From: Rebecca billardiae RCC1528
Taxonomy: Eukaryota > Haptophyta
DNA: 64,000 bases
Assembly: GCA_965240325.2 (NCBI GenBank)
Contig: OZ251232.1
Coordinates: 1,302,001 to 1,366,000 of the forward strand
Direction: 5' to 3'
Part shown: positions 38,628 through 48,762 of the stretch, piece by piece
Position numbering within the stretch: the first letter of the stretch is position 1
Layout of the letters: every line of letters starts with the position of its first letter
The notes under the pieces: model-generated
Database searches by the model: none
The model's input: only the letters and a program-made list of their open reading frames with translations
What the model was told of the DNA's origin: nothing
Translations under genes and position numbers: made by a program

Positions 38628-41600
38628 ATGCAACACGCCGCGTCACCTTCGTCACCCGCCGACGCCTCATCGTCAGAGCCGCCTGCAGCCAACGTGAGCC
38701 TGGACGCAGTGGACAACGAGGGCGTGTGTGCCCTGATCGCCTCGCTCCATTTCGACGAGCTTGTGCGGATTGCGCGGCGCAAGAATTTCCGCGGCAAGGA
38801 TCTGCGCGAACTCGAGGTGAACGATCTGAAGCAGTTCGAGCTCAGCTCGGGCGTGCGTGGCCACCGCTTCTTGGAGGAGGTGAAGGAGCTGAGCCTCTCG
38901 GGCGTGCCGCCATGGCGGCTCAAAGCCAAGCAGGCGTCGCCGCAGCAGCAGCCATCCAAGAGCGGCGACACTCGCGAGGGGCCTGGGCCGGAACCGGCGA
39001 CAGGGCAGGCCCCGGCGCCATCGTCGAAACAGGTCGAATCCGAGGTCCCGCCACAGACCAGCGAAGCCACCGGCGCCGCCGAGCTGCAAACGGCGCCGCC
39101 GCCGATCCACGCCTCTGCAGAGCAGCTCGAGGCGCTCGCGAGCGCTGTGGGCGTGGACTCAGCAGATGCGCTGATGGGGCTGAAGCAGGCGATGTGGAGG
39201 AAGAGGATGGCGGTGGCGGCGCACGCGCAGGCGATCGCGCACCTCGCCGCGCACTCTGCCAAGCTAACGAAGCTCGATCTCGACCTGACGGGCGTGGGCG
39301 ACGAGTGCGTGCGGCTGCTGTCGCAGGCGCTGCGGGCGGGCAGCTGCCGCCTGAAAAGGCTCTACCTGCGGTGCGCGCACGCACTGCGCGGTGAGGGGGC
39401 CAGCTGGCGGCGCGTGCGGTGGAGGGGAGGGGGGGGGGGGGGGGGCAGCGCGTGCCTCCACGCGCCGCGCCGCAGCAGCACCGTTGCGCGAGGCTGCGTC
39501 CGCGCCCGGCGCGCACAACGTGCCGTGCGCGCCGCCCGGCGCGCGCGGCCGGTGCGGCAGCGCGTGCGCAGCGTTGCGGTGCGCTGCAGTGGGCGGCGCG
39601 TGGTGCGCAGCGGCGTGGGCTGACACTGTCCATCCCACCCCGCGCGACCACCGCGCTCGCCTCTCCGCGCTTCCCCTCCCCTGTGCGTGCCTCCGCTGTG
39701 CACACAGCTCCAACGACCTGACGGACGTCTCCGGCACAGCGCTGGCGGAGGCGCTCCTCACCAACACCTCGCTGCATACGCTCGACCTGGAGTACGCGCA
39801 CGCACGGCGCCGCGAGGCGCGTGGCGGGCGGCGCAGGCGGCGGAGAGTAAGGGGGAGAGGACGGTTCGCGCGCCGTGTGCAACGCGTGCACCCGCGCGTG
39901 CACCCGCGCACGGTGCCACAGTAGCACCGTTGCGCGAGGCTGCGGCCGCGCCCAGCGCGCGCCCCACATCGCGCGTCACCCCAGGGCGGGCGGCGCGCGC
40001 GTCCGGTGCGGTGGCGCGTGCGCAGCGTGGCGGTGCGGTGCGGTGGGCGGTGCGGTGCACAGCGGTGTGGGCTGACACTGCCCACCTCACCCCGCGCGAC
40101 CACCGCGCTCGCCTCTCCGCGCTTCCCCTCCCCTGCGCGTGCCCCCGCTGTGCACACAGCTACAACGACCTGACGGACGTCTCCGGCACAGCGCTGGCGG
40201 AGGCGCTCCGCACCAACACCTCGCTGCATACGCTCGACCTGGAGTACGCGCACGCACGGCGCCGCGAGGCGCGTGGCGGGCGGCGCAGGCGGCGGAGAGG
40301 AAGGGGGAGAGGACGGGTCGCGCGCCGTGTGCAACGCGTGCACCCGCGCGTGCACCCGCGCACTGTGCCACAGTAGCACCGTTGCGCGAGGCTGCGGCCG
40401 CGCCCAGTGCGCGCCCCACATCGCGCGTCACCCCAGGGCGGGCGGCGCGCGCGTCCGGTGCGGTGGCGCGTGCGCAGCGTGGCGGTGCGGTGCGGTGGGC
40501 GGTGCGGTGCACAGCGGTGTGGGCTGACACTGCCCACCTCACCCCGCGCGACCACCGCGCTCACCTCTCCGCGCGCGCCCTTCCCTCGGCGTGCCCCCGC
40601 TGTGCACACAGCCGCAACCAGCTGACGGACGTCTCCGGCACAGCGCTGATGGAGGCGCTCCGCACCAACATCTCGCTGCAGCAGCTCCACCTGGAGTACG
40701 CGCACGCGCGGCGCGGCGATGGGGGGGGCGCGCGGTGCGTGCATTGAAGTGGTGGGAGGATGGTTCGCGCACCGTTTGCAGCGCGTGCACCCGCGCGCCG
40801 CGCCGCAGCAGCGCCGTCGCGCGAGGCTGCGGCAGCACCCGGCGCTAGCGCTGCGCCACGCGCGCCGCCCCACTGCGGGCGGCGGGCGCGGCAGTTTTGG
40901 CGGCGAGCGTGCAGCGTGGCGGTGCGGTGCGTTGGGCGGCGCGTGGTGCCCAGCGGCGTTGGCTGACACTGCCCACCCCACCCACGCACCCGCCGCGCTC
41001 GCCTCTTCGCACGCGCCTTTACCTCGGCGTGCCTCCGCTCGGCACACAGGGGCAACCAGCTGAGCTTTAGTGTCCGCGCCGGAGCGGAGAAGCTCAAGGC
41101 GCTCGCGCGCGCTGTCGGCGTGGGCTCTGCACAGGCGTTGATGGGGCTGGAGGAGGCGGAGTGGAGCGAGAAGACGGCGGTGGCGGCGTACACGCAGGCG
41201 ATCGCGCACCTCGCCGCGCACAGTGCCAAGCTAATGGAGCTCGATCTCGACATGACGGGCGTGGGCGACAAGTGCGCGCGGCTGCTGTCGCAGGCGCTGC
41301 GGGCGGACAGCTGCCGCCTGAAAAGGCTCTACCTGCGGTGCGCGCACGCACTGCGCGGTGAGGGGGCCAGCTGGCGGCGCGTGCGGTGGAGGGGAAGAGG
41401 GGTGGGGGGGGGGGGGGGGGGCTCCACGCGCCGCGCCGCAGCAGCGCCGTTTCACGAGGCTGCGTCGGCGCCCGGCGCGCACAACGTGCCGTGCGCGCCG
41501 CCCGGCGCGCGCGCCCGGTGCGGCGGCGAGTGCGGTGCGGTGGGCGGTGCGTGGTGCGCGGCGGCGTTGGCTGACAGCACCCCTCCCACCCGCGCACCCG

Positions 41601-44600
41601 CCGCGCGTGCCTCTGCGCTCCCCCTTCCCTCGGCGTGCCTCCGCTGTGCACACAGCTGGAACCAGCTGACGGACGTCTCCGGCACAGCGCTGGCGGAGGC
41701 GCTCCGCACCAACACCAAGCTGCAGCACCTCTGGCTGAGGTACGCGCATGCACGGGGCGGCGAGGGGGGCGGTGCGCGGCGCGGGCGGCGGAGGGGGGGG
41801 AGGGGGCTCGCGCGCCGTGCGCATCGCGCGCACGTGCGAGCACCCGCGCACGGCGCCGCAGCAGCGCCGTCGCGCGAGGCTGCGGCCGCGCCCGACGCAC
41901 TCGCCGCGGGGCGCGCGCGCCGCCCCTCGGCGTGCGGTGGCGCGTGGGCAGCGGTGCGGTGCGGTGCGGTGCGCGGCGCGTGGTGCGGTGCGGCGTGGGC
42001 TGACACTGCCCCTCCCACCCCGCGCGACCGCGGCGCTCGCCTCTCCGCGCTTCCCCTCCCCTCGGCGTGCCTCCGCTGTGCACACAGCAACAACCAGCTG
42101 ACGGACGTCTCCGGCACAGCGCTGGCGGAGGCGCTCCGCACCAACACCAAGCTGCAGGAGCTCTACGTGAGGTACGCGCACGCACGGCGCGGCGAGGGGG
42201 TCGGCGCGCGGCGCGGGCGGCGGAGAGGGGGAGGGGGTCGCGCGCCGTGTGTATCGCGCGCACGTGCGAGCACCCGCGCACGGCGCCGCAGCAGCGCCGT
42301 CGCGCGAGGCTGCGGCCGCGGCCGGCGCCCTTGCCGCGCGGCGCGCGCGCCGCCCCTCGGCGTGTGGCGGCGCGTGCGGTGCGGTGCGGTGCCGTGCGGT
42401 GCGCGGCGCGTGGTGCGCAGCGGCGTGGGCTGACACTGCCTATCCCACCCCGCGCGACCACCGCGCTCGCCTCTCCGCGCTTCCCCTCCCCTCGGCGTGC
42501 CTCCGCTGTGCACACAGCCGCAACCAGCTGACGGACGTCTCCGGCACAGCGCTGGCGGAGGCGCTCCGCACCAACACCAAGCTGCAGGGGCTCTTCCTGG
42601 AGTACGCGCACGCACGGCGCCGCGACGGGGGCGGTGCGCGGCGCGGGCGGTGGAGGGGGGGGGCGGGGGTCGTGCGCCGTGCGCATCGTGCGCACATGCG
42701 AGCACCCGCGCACGGCGCCGCAGCAGCGCCGTCGCGCGAGGCTGCGGCAGCGCCCAGCGCACTCGCCGCGCGGCGCGCGCGCCGCCCCTCGGCGTGTGGC
42801 GGCGCGTGCGGTGCGGTGCGGTGCCGTGCGGTGCGCGGCGCGTGGTGCGCAGCGGCGTGGGCTGACACTGCCTATCCCACCCCGCGTGACCGCCGCGCTC
42901 GCCCCTTCGCGCTTCCCCTCCCCTCGGCGTGCCTCCGCTGTGCACACAGCGGCAACCAGCTGACGGACGTCTCCGGCACAGCGCTGGCGGAGGCGCTCCG
43001 CACCAACACCGAGCTGGAGTACCTCAGCCTGGAGTACGCGCACGCACGGCGCCGCGACGGGGGCGGTGCGCGGCGCGGGCGGTGGAGGGGGGGGGCGGGG
43101 GTCGTGCGCCGTGCGCATCGTGCGCACATGCGAGCACCCGCGCACGGCGCCGCAGCAGCGCCGTCGCGCGAGGCTGCGGCAGCGCCCAGCGCACTCGCCG
43201 CGCGGCGCGCGCGCCGCCCCTCGGCGTGTGGCGGCGCGTGCGGTGCGGTGCGGTGCCGTGCGGTGCGCGGCGCGTGGTGCGCAGCGGCGTGGGCTGACAC
43301 TGCCCATCCCACCCCACGTGACCGCCGCGCTCGCCCCTTCGCGCTTCCCCTCCCCTCGGCGTGCCTCCACTGTGCACACAGCGGCAACCAGCTGACGGAC
43401 GTCTCCGGCACAGCGCTGGCGGAGGCGCTCCGCACCAACACCAAGCTGTGGTTGCTCGACCTGGGGTACGCGCACGCACGGCGCGGCGAGGGGGTCGGCG
43501 CGCGGCGCGGGCGGAAAGGGAAGGGGGAGGGCGCGCATCGCGTGCATCGCGCGCACGTGCGAGCACACGCGCACGGCGCCGCAGAAGCGCCGTCGCGCGA
43601 GGCTGCGGCCGCGGCCGGCACACTCGCCGCGCGGCGCGCGCGCCGCCCCTCGGCGTGCGGCGGCGCGTGCGCAGCGTAGCTGTGCAGTGCGGTGCGCAGC
43701 GCGCGGTGCGCAGCGGCATGGGCTAACACCACCGCTCCCACCCCGCGCGACCACCGCGCTCGCCTCTCCGCGCTTCCCCTCCCCTCGGCGTGCCTCCGCT
43801 GTGCACACAGCTTCAACAAGCTGACGGACGTCTCCGGCACAGCGCTGGCGGAGGCGCTCCGCACCAACACCTCGCTGCAGGATCTCAACCTGGAGTATGC
43901 GCACGCACGGTGGGGCGAGGGGGGCGGCGCGCGGCGCGTGCGGTGGAGGGGGAGGGAGGGAGGTTCGTGTGCCGTGTGCAGCGTGGGCAGCCGCGCGCCG
44001 CGCCGCAGCAGCGCCGTTGCGCGAGGCTGCGGCCGCGCCCGGCGCGCGCCCCACATCGCGCGTCACCCCACGGCGGGCAGCGCGCGCGGCCGGCGCGGCG
44101 GCGCGTGTGCAGCGGTGCGGTGCGGTGCGGTGGGCGGAGCGATGCGCAGCGGTGTGGGCTGACACTGCCCACTCCACCCCGCGCGTCCGCGGCGCTCGTA
44201 TCTTCGCGCTTCCCCTCCCCTCGGCGTGCCTTCGCTGTGCACACAGGGACAACAAGCTGACGGACGTCTCCGGCACAGCGCTGGCGGAGGCGCTCCGCAC
44301 CAACACCAAGCTGCAGGAGCTCAGCCTGGGGTACGCGCACGCACGGTGGGGCGAGGGGGGCGGCGCGCGGCGCGTGCGGTGGAGTGGTGAAAGGGTGATT
44401 CGCGCGCCGTGTGCAGCGTGGGCACCCGCGCGCCGCGCCGCAGCAGCGCCGTCCCGCGAGGCTGCGGCCGTGCCCGGCGCACGCCCCACATCGCGCGTCA
44501 CCCCACGGCGGGCAGCGCGCGCGGCCGGCGCGGCGGCGCGTGTGCAGCGGTGCGGTGCGGTGCGGTGGGCGGAGCGATGCGCAGCGGTGTGGGCTGACAC

Positions 44601-44769
44601 TGCCCACTCCACCCCGCGCGTCCGCGGCGCTCGTATCTTCGCGCTTCCCCTCCCCTTGGCGTGCCTTCGCTGTGCACACAGGGACAACAAGCTGAGCGAT
44701 GCTCAGATAGCCGCCGTCGAACAGGCCTGGGAAGGCAGTGGCCGCAGCGGCGGGAACCTCTACATCTAG
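38628..44769 (+). CDS. SAM domain + leucine-rich repeat protein, 13 exons, about 652 aa
   Basis: Inferred exons: 38628-39370, 39708-39791, 40160-40243, 40612-40695, 41050-41337, 41656-41739, 42088-42171, 42518-42601, 42950-43033, 43382-43465, 43811-43894, 44247-44330 and 44682-44769. Every intron is phase 2 and GT-AG. Exon 1 encodes a SAM-like domain (about residues 25-90: VCALIASLHFDELVRIARR ... LREL ... GHRFLEEV), a Pro/Gln linker and an LRR cap (LTKLDLDLTGVGDECVRLL). Ten 84-nt exons each encode one 28-residue ribonuclease-inhibitor-type repeat (NxLTDVSGTALAEALRTN). Exon 5 repeats the linker-cap part of exon 1. The last exon closes with a short acidic/Gly tail. SAM domains self-associate and LRRs bind ligands, so a cytosolic recognition or scaffold protein is plausible. 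No kinase or NB-ARC domain is seen. An ATG at 37698 is in frame, but lies in or before the inverted repeat and is less likely. Confidence 0.87.
39371..44681. repeat. Tandem array of near-identical exon-intron units (429-452 bp, plus one longer unit)
   Basis: Intron sequences of the SAM-LRR gene are near copies of one another. Shared features include a G-rich run after the donor, gcagcagcgccg, stretches of the pentamer gtgcg, the block gggctgacac, a C/T-rich tract and the end tgtgcacacag. Exon-to-exon spacing is 452, 452, 438, 606, 432, 430, 432, 432, 429, 436 and 435 bp. The units at 42518-42949 and 42950-43381 are the most alike. Confidence 0.93.
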
Positions 44770-45325
44770 AGAGGCCTGGAGGATGGCGCGCGTGTGGGCA
44801 GTGTGGGCGCGTGAAGCCCCGGCCTGCATGCCCGCTCCCGGCGCCGACTGCGCCGCCAGCCGCCGCTTCGGCATCCGCAGGCAGTCCGGCCCCAGCCTGT
44901 GCCTGCACGCGGCGCCGTCAGCTGATGCCGCGGTCGGGCGGCAGATGACAGCAGTCAGCAGTCGTGCCGACGTGCGCACAGCGCAGCCGTGCCTCGATGA
45001 TGAACCAGCAGTGCCGGCGCACGGGGCTAGCATATTATACATATAACGACGTGGCATGCAACGGGCAAGCGTCAGGCTCAGAGTGCAGCAGATTACTGGT
45101 ACATGAGCGCCATTCGATCTTATTCGTCATCAAAGCCGCCTCCGTCTAGCGACCCGTTGCATCACCCCCGGGGCCATCCGCCAAGTGAATGTGAGGCGGC
45201 GCCGGTCCTTGTGCCGGCCGTGCGCCGTGCCACGGCCGGCGGCTGCCACGCCAGCCACGCGCCCCGCCGTTGGCGCCGCCAACCGTCCGCATCGTCCGCC
45301 GAGCAAGCGACGCGGGGGGGGCGGC
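44770..45325. other. Intergenic region
   Basis: About 550 bp between the SAM-LRR gene and the aldo/keto reductase. A short motif at about 45045-45080 (gacgtggcatgcaacgggca and onward) recurs in inverted orientation at 53880-53921 and, more weakly, at 54360-54386. No gene recognised. Confidence 0.5.
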
Positions 45326-46792
45326 ATGAGTGACAGACGAAGGGGCCATGCATGCGCATTGGGTGCTATACCGCCAGACCTGCGCGCCCGCCTCGCGCAC
45401 CGTCGCCCAGCCATCGCCTTCGCCAGCGCGCAACCGGCGACCGCCGCCCACCCGGGCCGGCGGCCGCGCCGGCATGCCGGACGGCGCATCCCCGGCCTGC
45501 CCGGTGCGGCCAGTACGTCCGGGAGACTGCGCTGTCTCAAGACACCCGGTCGTCGGGCGTCACTGGATGCGTCCGCTGCCGCCGCTTCCCGCGTCGCCCG
45601 CGCACACGACACGATGAAGTACGTCACGCTCGGCGAGGGCACGCCGCACCCGCTCACGGTGAGCGAGTGCTGCCTGGGCACGATGACGTTTGGCGAGCAG
45701 GCGGACGAGGCCACCTCCTTCGCCATCATGTCGGCGGCGCTCGAGGCGGGCTGCAACTTCTTCGACGTCGCCGAGCTGTACCCGGTGCCGCCGCGCGCGG
45801 AGACGTACGGCGCCTCGGAGGTCATCGTGGGCAAGTGGCTCAAGGAGGAGCCGAGCCGGCGCGAGAAGGTGGTGATCGCGTCGAAGGTGGCCTCGCGCAG
45901 CCCGGGCGCCCGCCTCGCGCACATCGTCGGCGGGCGCAAGTACCCGCCGGGCGAGCAGCCGCCGACCGTTCTGGAGATGAGCCGGCAGCAGGTGCTCGCG
46001 GCGTGCGACGGCTCGCTGGAGCGGCTCGGCGTGCGCTGCATCGACCTGTACCAGCTGCACTGGCCCGACCGGTACAGCGCCATCTTCGACCAGCGCAACT
46101 ACGTGCGCGGCAAGGAGTTCGAGGGCTTCGTCCCGTTCGACGAGACGGTCGGCGCGGTCGGCGAGCTGCTCGCGGCCGGCAAGATCAAGCAGTGGGGCGT
46201 GAGCAACGAGAACGCGCTCGGCGTGGCCAAGCTGCTCGAGTCGTGCGCGCGGCTGGGCGTGCAGAAGCCCGTCACCATCCAGAACGACTTCAGCGTGCTG
46301 CACCGCAAGTTCGAGGAGGACGCGACCGTCGAGGCGTGCGGCCCCGTCCACTCCGGACTCAAACCGCATGGCGTCCTGCTGCTGGCGTACGGCGCGCTCG
46401 CCGGCGGCACGCTCTCGGGCAAGTACACGCTGGGCGCGGACGGGACGCTGCAGTGCAAGGAGAAGCGCGCGCGGCACACGCTCTTCCCCGGCTTCCAGCC
46501 GCGCTACTGGTCGGGCGCCGCCTTCGAGACGACGCAGCGGCTGGTGGCTCTCGCGCGCGAGTGGGGCATGAGCCCGACGTCGCTCGCGCTGCTGTGGTGC
46601 CGCTCCAAGGAGTACCTGGGCGCGGTGATCATCGGCGCGACGAGCGTGGAGCAGACGAAGGAGTGCTGCGCCGCGTTCGAGATGGCGCCGCTCACCGAGG
46701 AGCAGCTGCGCCGAATCGACGAGGCGTGCACCGCCATGTTCACGCCGTACTACTCGCGCGTGGGCGAGATCAAGCCGCCGCCTGCGGCGTGA
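45326..46792 (+). CDS. Aldo/keto reductase (Tas-like), up to 488 aa
   Basis: NADPH-dependent oxidoreductase with a TIM-barrel fold. The barrel begins at the ATG at 45614 (MKYVTLGEGTPHPLTVSE), giving a 392-aa protein. The upstream ATG at 45326 adds 96 Arg/Ala/Pro-rich residues that might be a targeting sequence. However, that stretch matches a repeat at 34616-34735, so I think the shorter form is quite possible. The catalytic tetrad is visible: Asp and Tyr in FFDVAELY, Lys in VIASKVAS and His in LYQLHWPD. The C-terminal cofactor-binding segment AVIIGATSVEQTKE fits AKRs. Overall order and length match the bacterial Tas type. The physiological substrate is not known. Confidence 0.9.
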   Translation: MSDRRRGHACALGAIPPDLRARLAHRRPAIAFASAQPATAAHPGRRPRRHAGRRIPGLPGAASTSGRLRCLKTPGRRASLDASAAAASRVARAHDTMKYVTLGEGTPHPLTVSECCLGTMTFGEQADEATSFAIMSAALEAGCNFFDVAELYPVPPRAETYGASEVIVGKWLKEEPSRREKVVIASKVASRSPGARLAHIVGGRKYPPGEQPPTVLEMSRQQVLAACDGSLERLGVRCIDLYQLHWPDRYSAIFDQRNYVRGKEFEGFVPFDETVGAVGELLAAGKIKQWGVSNENALGVAKLLESCARLGVQKPVTIQNDFSVLHRKFEEDATVEACGPVHSGLKPHGVLLLAYGALAGGTLSGKYTLGADGTLQCKEKRARHTLFPGFQPRYWSGAAFETTQRLVALAREWGMSPTSLALLWCRSKEYLGAVIIGATSVEQTKECCAAFEMAPLTEEQLRRIDEACTAMFTPYYSRVGEIKPPPAA

Positions 46793-47535
46793 GCCGCGCG
46801 CACAGCCTGCGCGCTCGAGGGTGCGCGTGCACTTGAGCGACATCGGAGCATCGCGCCCGGTGGCGGCAACGTCGCAGAGCGCGGCAAGGGAGGGCACTCG
46901 CCGCGCTGCGGAGGCAGATTGCCTCCGCCGCGTGCCGCCGCCGGCACCCGAGTGTAGGCGTTGTGGCCGCGGGGCCGGCGGCACGGCCTGACTATCCGGC
47001 TCATGTCTGCCATATTTCATCTTTATTATCTGGCCGGCGACCAAGGCCTACTGGTCAGATCACAGATCCGGCAGCCCGCCGACGCAGCATGCCGTCGGAC
47101 CGCATGCACTGGCCTGACAACGGACGATATAGGACGACACTACTACGCGACACGCTGCTATATATATATATAATATATATATATATAATATAATATATAT
47201 ATATATATATATATGTATATGTATATATATATAACTACAATAAGTCGTAACCTACTTAGGGATTGTCGCAGGCATCCGCGATTAAGACTATAATATAATA
47301 TAATAAGTGCCACGCTACGACATCATTGACGATGATGATATAGCACGCTGCACGGCCCGGAGCGCGCCGACTCATGAGCATGCATATCACGAGCCGGCAA
47401 GGCACGGCGACGGTGACTCCGGACGACGGAGTCCGCGGTCCCCCAACTCCGTCGAGAGACCGTCGACTACAGCAGTCGTCTCATCGTCAGCATATCGAGT
47501 CTTAGTATCGTCGTCAGTCGTCGTCATCAAGATCA
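46793..47535. other. Convergent intergenic region with AT microsatellite
   Basis: About 740 bp. It contains TA repeats at 47157-47233 and is AT-rich to about 47310. No gene recognised. Confidence 0.6.
47157..47233. repeat. (TA)n microsatellite, interrupted
   Basis: TA dinucleotides with TAA and GTA interruptions over about 77 bp, between two convergent genes. Confidence 0.95.
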
Positions 47536-48762
47536 TCACGAGATCAGGTGCGGCACGTTGGCGAAAATGTTCGCGGCGGGGCAGCCGTTGTGCATCGGGT
47601 GCACCTCGGGCGCGGCGACGAGGAGCGCCACGCCCGCCACGCCCTTGCCCCCGGCCGCCGTGCCCTGCGGCTGCGCGGGCAGCACGCGCCCGCCCGCGCG
47701 CAGCTCGCACTGCTCGGCGTCACAGCCGACCAGCTCGGCGGCGCGGGCCCGCACATCGGCGAGCGAGCATGTGCGCGCGTCGAGGCCGTCGAGGCAGAAG
47801 GCGCAGCTGCCCGGCCCGAGCGTGCGCACGATCACGCGCGCGCCGCCGTCGCCGCCTCCGCCCGCCTCGGCCGCGCTGGGCGGCGGGTCGGAGCGGGCAG
47901 GCAGCTCGCACGCGCCGGCGTCGGGCGTGTGGGCAAGCCGCACGGCCTCGCCGCAGCCCTCGTCGAGCTGGATGGCCACGCGCAGCTGCGTGCCGGCGGG
48001 CGGCGGCGGCAGCTCGAGCGGTGCACCGAGCCACTCGAACGCGTCTGCGCCCGCGCTGCCCTGCTGCTCTCGGGGCACGCCCAAGCTGAGCGCACGCTGC
48101 GCTGCGCTGTACACGACGCGCACGCGCGCGCCCTGCCCGACAGCTGTGCCGTACGCCCGTGGGACGAGGGCGCCACGCTCGTGGGTGAGCAGCCTGCCGG
48201 CGCAGTCGATCCACGTCAGCCACTCCGCCCCGCCCTCATCCGCGCGCTTCCCCGCCGCGTGCGCGACCACGCCCACGCGCATCTCACACGAGCGCGCGCA
48301 CACTCGCTCAATGTCAAAGAACCACCCACTCGCGCCGAGCGGCGCGTCGAGCACGACGCACGGCGTGCCGTAGCGCGCGCCCTTGGTGAGCGTGCGCTTG
48401 GTACCGTCCCATCGCGCCACCGCGGCAAGGCACGACGCCTCCACGATCGGTGCTGGGCTGATCGGCAGCGCCGCGCTCGCCGCAGGGCCGACAACCTCGG
48501 CTGTGCACGCGCGCGCGCCGCGGCTGGCGGAGGCGAGGCTGACGGCGTCAGCGGCACGGCCCGTGTGCGCGAGAATCCGGTGGATCACGCACGTCGGCAA
48601 GTCGAGCAGCGCGATGACGGCGTCCGCGCCGGCGTCGGCGCCCTGACCCCCGTCATCCCGCGGCGGGGGCATCCGTGCGCCGATCCTGCCGACACCGGTC
48701 CCGCGCTTGATTCCTCGTCGGCAATTGTACCGGACGGCGCAGTCTGAACTCTGAATCGCCAT
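47536..48762 (-). CDS. F-box protein with SPRY-like and ubiquitin-like C-terminal regions, about 408 aa
   Basis: Possible substrate receptor of an SCF ubiquitin ligase. Start at the ATG at 48762 (MAIQSSDCAV); another ATG at 48672 (MPPPRDDGG) may be used. Residues about 46-85 form an F-box: VIALLDLPTCVIHRILAH, then ADAVSLASASRGAR. Residues about 130-270 resemble a SPRY/B30.2 domain: SGWFFDIERVCARSCEMRVG, then TWIDCAGRLL and ARVRVVYSAAQRALSLGV. The last 100 residues include ARVIVRTLGPGSCAFCLDGL and AELVGCDAEQCELRAGGRVL, with the strand-helix order and GGRxL loop of a ubiquitin-like fold. The F-box is fairly clear; SPRY and Ubl calls are tentative. No introns. Confidence 0.65.
   Translation of the reverse strand: MAIQSSDCAVRYNCRRGIKRGTGVGRIGARMPPPRDDGGQGADAGADAVIALLDLPTCVIHRILAHTGRAADAVSLASASRGARACTAEVVGPAASAALPISPAPIVEASCLAAVARWDGTKRTLTKGARYGTPCVVLDAPLGASGWFFDIERVCARSCEMRVGVVAHAAGKRADEGGAEWLTWIDCAGRLLTHERGALVPRAYGTAVGQGARVRVVYSAAQRALSLGVPREQQGSAGADAFEWLGAPLELPPPPAGTQLRVAIQLDEGCGEAVRLAHTPDAGACELPARSDPPPSAAEAGGGGDGGARVIVRTLGPGSCAFCLDGLDARTCSLADVRARAAELVGCDAEQCELRAGGRVLPAQPQGTAAGGKGVAGVALLVAAPEVHPMHNGCPAANIFANVPHLIS

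Noticed and set aside
39708-44330. CRISPR-like look of short conserved segments with regular spacing
   Set aside because: The conserved segments are 84-nt LRR-coding exons and the spacers are also similar to each other, unlike CRISPR spacers.
41094-44690. 1,198-aa minus-strand frame across the LRR array
   Set aside because: It is the antisense of repeated exon-intron units, so it repeats itself. The plus-strand splice sites, phase and LRR consensus explain the same DNA much better.
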